This document shows, piece after piece, positions 41,523 through 48,623 of a stretch of DNA of 64,000 nucleotides. Position 1 is the stretch's first letter. Every line of letters begins with the position of its first letter. A model generated the notes under the pieces. That model made no database searches, was not told the DNA's origin, and worked only from the letters and a program-made list of their open reading frames with translations. This DNA is from Spirosoma fluviale (GTDB taxonomy: Bacteria > Bacteroidota > Bacteroidia > Cytophagales > Spirosomataceae), in contig NZ_OCNH01000001.1 of the NCBI RefSeq assembly GCF_900230225.1, forward strand, positions 1,054,001-1,118,000. The letters are read 5' to 3'. A program made the translations under genes and the position numbers.

Positions 41523-43436
41523 TCAGAGCAGTTGGCTGGTAGTCGATTTAATTCCGTAGTCGGCTTTTAATTTCTGCATCAGCACCGCATTTTCATAGCG
41601 GTCTTCGGTGGCGACCTCGGCTGAGTTCCCACCGGCAGCTTCCGGAATAATGTGCTCAAATCCGAATATGGGCGAGGTCAGGATAGCGTTGGGCGTTAGT
41701 TTACTGAAATCGACCCCAGTTTGATTCACCACGACGCCCATTTCCTCATTTCGATCAACGGTTAGAACCAGCGTTTCTTTAGGCGCCCCTAACAGCGGAA
41801 TAGGGCTGTGGGTTGACGCTATAAACTGGACATTAGGAAATAGTTCCGACAGTTTGCCGGGCAACGCACGCTGGTATTTAGGATGAAGGTATAACTCCAG
41901 TTCATCGATGATAACGATGCCGCTCAAGGATTGCCAATTGTCGAACTGATCTTGGTTGGCGCTGAGCCGTAAGACCATATCGCCAACGAAGGCCAGTAGA
42001 TTGCGGAAACCAGCCGCCAGGTCAGACAGTTTTACGGGTGTGTATGACTTACCATCATGGTCTTTTTCATAGTATTCTACGGATGGATCAGGTTTGGTTG
42101 TATTTATTTTAATGTCGGCTAGATCAGGAATAAGCTGGCAGAAGGTCTTTGTGAGCAAATTAAAATAAGGGCGGTTGTAGGCAAAACTTTTAATGAGCTC
42201 AAACTCGACGTTAAACAACTGGCTCTGTGAGTAAAATAAAGAGGTGACAGCCCCCGCCCGGCGGTTACTCCGCTCGGATGGAATAGTACCCCCACTAAGG
42301 AGTCGCCCGGCACCATAAGCCGCCATCGGTATGGGCTCGGCGTTGGGCAGGCTGGGTTGTGTGGTGTTGCGGCTGAAACTGGTATGACCAAACACGTTCT
42401 GCTGGTAATAATCGACGGTAATGATGGGGTCGTCGGTTTCGCTGAGTAAACTACGTTCGTCGGTAGCGCCCCATAGCCCAATGGTCAGGGCCTGCAACAC
42501 CGAGCTTTTGCCAAATCCGTTTTCGCCAGTCAGGAAAATCCAGCGGATGTTGGGCGCAATCTGGTCAACTTTTGTGTGCTTTATACCTTTGTAGTTCCGA
42601 ATTTCAACACAGACCAGCCGCACGGGCATGACCAGCATTTCGGGCGTGTTAGGCAGTGAGTAAACCGGCTCCTGGCGCTCCTGACTGGCTTTGAGCACCC
42701 GCTGGACATTCTGGAGCATTTCATCAAAATGCCCCGCCCGGATGGGCGATGCGTAGAACGTTTCACTTCTGAAATATTCGGATGGCGCAAGCGATTCCAC
42801 ACTTCGACCCGAGGTGCCATAACGAAGCACCCATTTGTCGATATTCGTTTTGACTATCCAACTAGCTATCACCCAGGTGGTAATGGTCGATTCTGATTTG
42901 TAAGCAATTGGTTTAAGCGATACGTCAAGAAGAGCTTGGCCGATTGCTACCGAGTCAAAGTCAGAAACGTCGATGTTATCAATTTTAAGTTCATAGGGAA
43001 TGTTGTTAGACCCCGTAATGGCTTTCGATCTGATAGCCTTGTTTAATTCGGGCAAATCGTCTGCTTCAATACCGTGGTCTTTTCGAATGATCACCTTCAT
43101 CTGGCCTGATGTATAAATATCAAGGCTAATGTTGTATTGCCGGTTAACGGAGTTGAGGCCATTCCAGAAGCTTATGCTAATGTATTCCTGTTCATAATTA
43201 ACCAGAAACGGAATCTTCGATTCCTCAACCTGCCGGAGGTCTTCATTAAGCATGAAAAAGAAATTCTCTACCGCCCCCCGCTGGTTAAAATGAACGCGGG
43301 TAAGCTCTGCAAACAACAGATCGCTAAGCTTCTTTACTGTAAGTTTTTCCATGCCCGTTCGTTTGTTATAAAGTTCTGTTTCGCCCTGATAAATAGCAAG
43401 TTGATCATCGTATACGGTCGAAAATGTCGTTTTCAC
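41523..43436 (-). CDS. AAA/ABC-type ATPase, PtuA-like, with extra N-terminal domain
   Basis: 637 residues starting at GTG 43436 (in-frame ATG at 43352 is the alternative). Residues 272-637 form an OLD/SMC-like ATPase: VEIRNYKGIKHTKVDQI, Walker A GENGFGKSS (304-312), signature-like KLSDLAAGFRNLL (469-481), Walker B GIVIIDELELYLHP (Asp511, Glu512), and switch STHSP (541-545). PtuA proteins normally start close to the ATPase; here ~270 residues of unrecognised sequence precede it, including a beta-rich part (ISISFWNGLNSVNRQYNISL). With the HNH gene it makes a Septu-like anti-phage pair. The role of the N-terminal part is unknown. Confidence 0.8.
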   Translation of the reverse strand: MKTTFSTVYDDQLAIYQGETELYNKRTGMEKLTVKKLSDLLFAELTRVHFNQRGAVENFFFMLNEDLRQVEESKIPFLVNYEQEYISISFWNGLNSVNRQYNISLDIYTSGQMKVIIRKDHGIEADDLPELNKAIRSKAITGSNNIPYELKIDNIDVSDFDSVAIGQALLDVSLKPIAYKSESTITTWVIASWIVKTNIDKWVLRYGTSGRSVESLAPSEYFRSETFYASPIRAGHFDEMLQNVQRVLKASQERQEPVYSLPNTPEMLVMPVRLVCVEIRNYKGIKHTKVDQIAPNIRWIFLTGENGFGKSSVLQALTIGLWGATDERSLLSETDDPIITVDYYQQNVFGHTSFSRNTTQPSLPNAEPIPMAAYGAGRLLSGGTIPSERSNRRAGAVTSLFYSQSQLFNVEFELIKSFAYNRPYFNLLTKTFCQLIPDLADIKINTTKPDPSVEYYEKDHDGKSYTPVKLSDLAAGFRNLLAFVGDMVLRLSANQDQFDNWQSLSGIVIIDELELYLHPKYQRALPGKLSELFPNVQFIASTHSPIPLLGAPKETLVLTVDRNEEMGVVVNQTGVDFSKLTPNAILTSPIFGFEHIIPEAAGGNSAEVATEDRYENAVLMQKLKADYGIKSTTSQLL

Positions 43437-43533
43437 CGCTCATTCCAATACCCACAGGTCAGACCGCGAAAATTTGATTGATGAAGGCCTTTATGAGGGT
43501 TTGGCAATATTCCTTTAGGCTACTAGTAGCCGC

Positions 43534-43761
43534 TTATACATCTTCAAGAGCATTAAGATTCTGGACTAAGCTAATCCGCTCCTCGATTGGTAGAATTGAA
43601 ACAATGACCCGCTTCAAGTTATCTGGATTAATTGGTTGAGGCTATTGAGTGAAGGCTTTTTCGTGGGTATTGAACAGGCTAAGGTAGCGGTCAGGGTGGA
43701 TTTTTGGTGCTGTTTCAGATGGAAAAACGGGCAAAAAAAGGGGAAAAAGACGGTTTTTAGC
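43534..43761 (-). pseudogene. Remnant of a small gene upstream of the Septu-like pair
   Basis: One frame on the minus strand reads as protein for 75 codons between the stops at 43762-43764 and 43534-43536, broken by one in-frame TAG at 43642-43644. The peptides include FPSETAPKIHPDRYLSLFNT before the stop and NPDNLKRVIVSILPIEERI after it. No ATG was found for the upstream half. The remaining sequence of this 422-base gap (43437-43858) shows nothing else. Confidence 0.45.
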
Positions 43762-43858
43762 TCAGGCTCAACCGAATAGTTTCGTGACTTGCCGATTTGT
43801 TTACCACTACGTACAACCTATACAAGAATCAGGCAGCAACTTATAGCGAATAGGGGCA

Positions 43859-44206
43859 ATGCGAAGAAATAAACTCTATACGAATTATTATGCCGAGTTT
43901 TACCGACTGCCCCGCAGAAATTTCGTCCCAGGCTATTCTGTCAGGGTTGCTTATGCGAAAAATGCAATTTTTGGTAGCGATACCGACCGAAAACTACGGC
44001 TCGAATTTGGGGGCGTGTTGAACATTCTGTCACCTGACAAAGACAAAGCCGTTTTTACCATTCAACCCTTTATTGCACTCTCAAATCTACTGAGTGAAAA
44101 CGTTACCAACGGTAAGCAAAACCGAGCAAAAACGTTTTCCGAGAAAACCAATGCGGGTATTCGAATTGGCATACCCATACGTCAGCAAGTAACTGTTGGT
44201 AGATAG
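43859..44206 (+). CDS. Short hypothetical protein, possible outer-membrane barrel fragment
   Basis: 115 residues without a signal peptide. FGGVLNILSPDKDKAVFTIQ and EKTNAGIRIGIPI alternate like beta strands of a barrel, but the N-terminal part of such a protein is missing. It may be a truncated remnant rather than a working gene. It lies in the degraded stretch between the Septu-like genes and the histidine kinase. Confidence 0.35.
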   Translation: MRRNKLYTNYYAEFYRLPRRNFVPGYSVRVAYAKNAIFGSDTDRKLRLEFGGVLNILSPDKDKAVFTIQPFIALSNLLSENVTNGKQNRAKTFSEKTNAGIRIGIPIRQQVTVGR

Positions 44207-44295
44207 GGATTGCCTTTGACTGGTTTGATTCGTTGCCCATTAAGGACCAGAGGGCGCTTCATTGAGTTAACGATGCAGCACGTTACAATGAGGAC

Positions 44296-46734
44296 TTATT
44301 TCTTAGCGGCTATTGTCTGGCTGATGAGTCCGGGCAGTGCTGTGTAATCGATAGGCTTGAGCAGATGCGCATCAAACCCAGCCGACCAACTGCGCTGTTT
44401 GTCGGCTTCCTGACCGTAGCCTGTCAGGGCGATAATGGGTAAAGACTGGCCCCACGGTTGCTGGCGAATGTACGCACAGACCGCGTACCCATCCAGATGC
44501 GGCAAGCCGATATCCAGGAGCATTACATCGGGTTGCCAGGTTTCTGCGGCCTCAATTCCTTCCTGACCACTAAAGCATGCATGGACTTCATAACCAAGCG
44601 TTTGCATGATTTTAGTCGTCAATTCGGTCAGCTCTTTATTATCGTCTACTAACAGTACTCGTCCGTAATTCATTGTTGTCTTGTTTTTATTCGTCTCCGG
44701 CGGTAATACGAAAGGGGTTGCCGTCAGTTGGGGAAGCCACACGATAAACTGGCTGCCCTGACCGGGGCCTGCGCTCAGGGCCTCAATACGGCCCTGATGG
44801 CTTTCCACCAGTTGTTTAACCACGGCCAAGCCCAGGCCCAGCCCCCCATGGGGACGATCCAGCGACGTATTCCCCTGCACAAAGACATCAAATATTGCCC
44901 TCAATTCATCAGCCGGAATCCCCATGCCGTCGTCCTCCACCTGCAAAAGTACATGGTCTGGTTCCTGTGTTAAACTTACCCAAACATGACCTCCTTCGTT
45001 GGTGTATTTAGCGCCATTGACCAGCAGATTCATCAACACCTGAGCTAACCGGGTTGCGTCTCCATTCACAAACAATGGCTCCGAAGGGAGGTATACGGCT
45101 ACCGAGCGATTTTGCTCCTTGAACAGCGGCCGGACCGCTTCGATGGTTTGGGCCACAACCTGTGTCAGGTCGATCCGCTGGCGTTGCAGCTTGATCTTAC
45201 CTTGTCGAATTCGGCTCACGTCCAGTAGATCATCGACCATTCGACTTAAATGCTGCACTTGTCGGCTCATGCGGCTGATGCCTGCCGGGTAGGATAGGCT
45301 CTCATCCTGACCTTCGGTAATTTGCAGATAGAACAGCGTGTTCGTCAGCACCGCCAGAGGATTGCGCAACTCGTGGCCCAGCATGGCAATGAATTCATCC
45401 TTGCGACGTGCGGTCTGCGACAGAGCTTCGTTGGCATTGGCCCGTTCAACGGCCGACCAGGTCCGTTCGGCAGTTTCCTGAGCCAGTTTCACTTCCAGTT
45501 CGCTCCAATGCCGGGGCTCGCATTGGGACATAAACAGAATGCCAACCGGCTTATTGTTTTTGATGACCGGTACGGCGATAAACGAAATGACCTGTAAGTG
45601 AATACACTGCCGGATCAACTCCGCATCAATGAGCGTCGTAGAATGAACGCTGTCAACCACAAAGGGATGACCAACATCGACCAGGGCCTGAAAAAACGGA
45701 AATTGGTTTAGGGGATACACTCCGACCACTGAGGGTATGTTGGGCCGGGAAGCCTCCCGTTTGATGATGGCATTGCCTTCTTCCACCAGGCTGTAGTAGC
45801 ATCGGTCAGCCCCAAAAAAATTTCTGGTGGTTTGCGTCACCGTTTCCTGAATCGAAATGGGATCTGCCAGCGGCCGCAGTGCATCACTTAGCTGAAGTAG
45901 AAACGAGTTTCGTTTTTCAAGCTGGCGAAGGGATTCCTCAGCTCTTCGTCGCTGGCTGATGTCGAACATGACGCCATTCATGCGAACTGGCTGGTCATTC
46001 ACTTCTTCGGTGACCCGCCCGTAGCCACTCATCCAGCGCTGCGAGCCGTCTTCCAGTACAGCACAAAACTCGGTATCGTACACACTACGCTTGGTAATGG
46101 CCTCTCGCAGCAACTGGATCAACCGGTCCTGGTCGTCGGGGTGAACGTGGCTGAGAAAATCATCCGGCCCGACCGTATTTGGCCGGGACTCCATACCAAA
46201 GAGCCGGAAGTGCTGCTCGTTCCAGTGTACTTCATCAGTCAGCAGGTTCCAGTCCCATGTGGCTAGTTCTGTCGCTTCGATGGCTAGCCGAAGGCGTCGT
46301 TCTGATGTACTCATTGCTACTTCGGTCCGCTTCTGGGCGGTCAAATCACGCATTATCTTAACCAGGCCGATTACCTGACCGGCTTCCCCCAGCAGGGGTG
46401 TTAGAACACCCGAGCCGTAGAACTGCGAACCATCCCGGCGGCTGTGCCAGCGTTCATTCTCGGCCCGGCCTTCGCTTAGTGCCTTTTGGGCTTCGGACTG
46501 GGGTATACCTCGCTGGCGATCCCCGGCCACATAGAGCACATCGGCTAACTGCCCCAGGATTTCTGCTTCTGTGTAGCCCAGCATCGCTTCGGCCCCGGCG
46601 TTCCAACTGGTGATCCGGTGCTCCAGGTCAGTGGTGTAAATAGCATAATCTTTGGCTGCTTCCAGAATGAGCCGCTGTTGAACGGCCTGTTGTCGGGTTT
46701 CCTGTACTGTTCGTTTCATCCTGTCACTCAGCAA
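44296..46734 (-). CDS. Hybrid sensor histidine kinase/response regulator (PAS-PAS-GAF-HK-REC)
   Basis: 812 residues, no membrane segment. Order: PAS 1 (YAIYTTDLEHRITSWNAGAE), PAS 2 with PAC (WDWNLLTDEVHWNEQHFRLFG), GAF (SIQETVTQTTRNFFGADRCYY to WSELEVKLAQETAERTWSAVE), HisKA with phospho-His in FIAMLGHELRNPLAVLTNTL, HATPase_c (LMNLLVNGAKYTNEGG, VEDDGMGIP, GGLGLGLAVVK), and a C-terminal receiver with phospho-Asp in DVMLLDIGLPHLDG. It is a soluble phosphorelay sensor. No output regulator is next to it. ATG 46734 or 46719 could be the start. Confidence 0.93.
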   Translation of the reverse strand: MLSDRMKRTVQETRQQAVQQRLILEAAKDYAIYTTDLEHRITSWNAGAEAMLGYTEAEILGQLADVLYVAGDRQRGIPQSEAQKALSEGRAENERWHSRRDGSQFYGSGVLTPLLGEAGQVIGLVKIMRDLTAQKRTEVAMSTSERRLRLAIEATELATWDWNLLTDEVHWNEQHFRLFGMESRPNTVGPDDFLSHVHPDDQDRLIQLLREAITKRSVYDTEFCAVLEDGSQRWMSGYGRVTEEVNDQPVRMNGVMFDISQRRRAEESLRQLEKRNSFLLQLSDALRPLADPISIQETVTQTTRNFFGADRCYYSLVEEGNAIIKREASRPNIPSVVGVYPLNQFPFFQALVDVGHPFVVDSVHSTTLIDAELIRQCIHLQVISFIAVPVIKNNKPVGILFMSQCEPRHWSELEVKLAQETAERTWSAVERANANEALSQTARRKDEFIAMLGHELRNPLAVLTNTLFYLQITEGQDESLSYPAGISRMSRQVQHLSRMVDDLLDVSRIRQGKIKLQRQRIDLTQVVAQTIEAVRPLFKEQNRSVAVYLPSEPLFVNGDATRLAQVLMNLLVNGAKYTNEGGHVWVSLTQEPDHVLLQVEDDGMGIPADELRAIFDVFVQGNTSLDRPHGGLGLGLAVVKQLVESHQGRIEALSAGPGQGSQFIVWLPQLTATPFVLPPETNKNKTTMNYGRVLLVDDNKELTELTTKIMQTLGYEVHACFSGQEGIEAAETWQPDVMLLDIGLPHLDGYAVCAYIRQQPWGQSLPIIALTGYGQEADKQRSWSAGFDAHLLKPIDYTALPGLISQTIAAKK

Positions 46735-46865
46735 AAATGCGTGACAGGATGGACCAGGGTTTTACCATCATAGCGCAAAAAGCGGTTGTTACTCGTCAAC
46801 CGATTCTAAATACGTTTGTTTGCTAATTAACCAGGACAGGAAAAAAGTGAGGTACTGGGGTATCT

Positions 46866-47762
46866 TTATTTCACGTATTTCTGCCAGTTATGTTGCTCTT
46901 TAAATCCTAGTACTTCACGGATTTTCCGATTGGAAAACAGGGCTTCATGCTCTCCCAATTCGCGGGTAATCGGTACATCAGGAAAAAATGTTGACGCCAG
47001 TTCTCGGCTGGGGATAATGGCACCGTTCTGGTCGTTTCCGGCATTGAAGACCTGATAACCGAGGTTGTCTTTTTGCAAACATAGATCCACGATCTGGCCC
47101 AGGTCACGCGCGTCGATATAACAGAAGGCATTCCGGCGTCGCACTTCAGGATGCTCAAAATAATAGGGGAACAGGTTCGCGTATTCGTGCGGTTCGATCA
47201 CATTGCCGATGCGAAGGGCATATATATCAACGCCCGACCGTCGCTGGAAGCTGCGGGCCGTTTTTTCATTGACCACCTTCGATAAGCCGTAGCTATCCAT
47301 AGGGTCAACATCATAATCCTCTTCCAGAGGCAACACGTTAGGGTTGGTCTGGCCATCGGAGAAACAGATACCATAGGTGGTCTCTGAGGAAGCAATAATG
47401 ATCTTTTTGATGCCAAGTTTAACCGCTGCTTCGATCACATTATAGGTACCAATGGTGTTGACCCGAAATGTTTCATTATCCGGTTTAATCAGGATCCGGG
47501 GCACGGCAGCAAAATGGACAACCGCATCAAATTTAGGCACACCATGCCCTGGCTCCAGCTCATCCAGGCCGGTATACGAACTCATGGCATTAAACATCTG
47601 TCCGGAATCCGTAATGTCCGCTATCAGATTATCGACCCCCGGGTGGTTCAAGGGCGTCAGGTCTACATTCAATACGTTATGTCCCTGGTCGAGCAGATAG
47701 GGAATTACGTGCTTTCCTGCTTTTCCCGATCCCCCTGTAAAAAATATTCGCTTCTGAGTCAT
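46866..47762 (-). CDS. NAD(P)-dependent epimerase/dehydratase (extended SDR)
   Basis: 298 residues. The NAD loop is FFTGGSGKAGKHVIPYL at the start. The active site is the pair Ser in IIASSETTYG and Tyr-Lys in DSYGLSKVVNEK, as in UDP-sugar epimerases. It acts on an unknown sugar or sugar nucleotide in the cytoplasm. It is a single gene with a long upstream region and no sugar-pathway neighbours, so the substrate cannot be inferred. Confidence 0.87.
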   Translation of the reverse strand: MTQKRIFFTGGSGKAGKHVIPYLLDQGHNVLNVDLTPLNHPGVDNLIADITDSGQMFNAMSSYTGLDELEPGHGVPKFDAVVHFAAVPRILIKPDNETFRVNTIGTYNVIEAAVKLGIKKIIIASSETTYGICFSDGQTNPNVLPLEEDYDVDPMDSYGLSKVVNEKTARSFQRRSGVDIYALRIGNVIEPHEYANLFPYYFEHPEVRRRNAFCYIDARDLGQIVDLCLQKDNLGYQVFNAGNDQNGAIIPSRELASTFFPDVPITRELGEHEALFSNRKIREVLGFKEQHNWQKYVK

Positions 47763-47857
47763 GCGTAGGCTACTAATTGTGGTTGAGAGTTATTAAAAAT
47801 TGTCGGGATCAACTATCTACTTATCCATCATCGTGGGGCTTTGCTTACTTACCGGCC

Positions 47858-47888
47858 TTTACCAAAGCTGATGGGTGTTTTACCAAAG
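47858..47888. promoter_or_regulatory. Direct repeat upstream of the epimerase gene
   Basis: TTTACCAAAG occurs twice, at 47858-47867 and 47879-47888, exactly 21 bases apart (two helical turns). On the minus strand the second copy overlaps TACCTTTG, a possible -7 box about 120 bases before the epimerase start. It may bind a regulator; no further support. Confidence 0.3.
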
Positions 47889-47995
47889 GTATGTATATAC
47901 ATTGCCGACTTGTTAATTGAACTGATTGATGGAGCCTATTTCTCAGGTAGTCCAGTCTGGAGTTTGAACTCGAACTCCATTTATGTACAAAAAAG

Positions 47996-48032
47996 GCTGT
48001 AAGCTGTCCGTCAGGTGCTTACAGCTTTTTTT
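47996..48032 (+). terminator. Rho-independent-type terminator with no gene before it
   Basis: GCTGTAAGC (47996-48004) pairs with GCTTACAGC (48017-48025), followed by a run of T. No gene on the plus strand ends just upstream, so either an unrecognised small RNA or a lost gene ended here. The rest of the 861-base gap (47763-48623) is AT-rich and holds the direct repeat, one short ORF and nothing else I can name. Confidence 0.5.
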
Positions 48033-48322
48033 GTTAATCAGTATGTCGGTGTTAATCGGGTGTAGGCGAACCTTAATGTGTTGGCAGAGTACTTATACAT
48101 ATGTTGAAAAAAACTAAAAAAGACCGTTTAATAAAGAAATTTGACCTGCTGTCTGCTTTTTAATAAGGGTATCTATTTGATTATCAAGACATTATTAGTG
48201 AACGGTAATGTAAGTCGTCTTGAGGTCAGAATCCGGCTCGTTATCAAAGCCTGATTATTTGAGTTCTTTTGTAAGAATAGTCCACAACCTCTTGGAGGCC
48301 CTGCTAGCGAGATTAGGAGTTC

Positions 48323-48463
48323 ATGTTGCCGTCACTTCCATTGATCGAAACATGGTTCAATAGCTTAATCACTTTACTCCTAGCTTTTCCCGGGCCAGCA
48401 GTCAAGTATCTGGGCGTCAGGCTGCCAGTGAAGATGGTGTTTGTTGCCGCAGAAGATGAATAA
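48323..48463 (+). CDS. Possible small protein of 46 residues
   Basis: ATG 48323 is preceded by AGGAG with a suitable gap and opens a frame to TAA 48461. The product is hydrophobic in the first half (WFNSLITLLLAFPGPAV) with a basic middle (RLPVKM). It could be a one-helix membrane peptide or a fragment of a lost gene. There is no family match that I know. Confidence 0.25.
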   Translation: MLPSLPLIETWFNSLITLLLAFPGPAVKYLGVRLPVKMVFVAAEDE

Positions 48464-48623
48464 GTCCACAAAGATGAACAAAGATTGTGCTGGCGATGGA
48501 TTCGTCGGGTTCGGTATTTAGTTAGTAAAAGCGTTTCTCTCAGGCCTCTTTTTTATTGTAATACAGAAGGTAAAAGGCGGTATGCAGCCTTATTTAGAAC
48601 TATTTCTATGGATTAAATCTATT

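Noticed and set aside
40644..43436. Retron (reverse transcriptase, msr-msd RNA, HNH and ATPase)
   Set aside because: No reverse transcriptase ORF or retron-like RNA is seen within several kilobases; only the ATPase and HNH genes are present.
47958..47981. Possible tRNA T-arm in the TGGAGTT...AACTCCA palindrome
   Set aside because: The loop is eight bases and no D-arm, anticodon arm or acceptor stem can be drawn around it.
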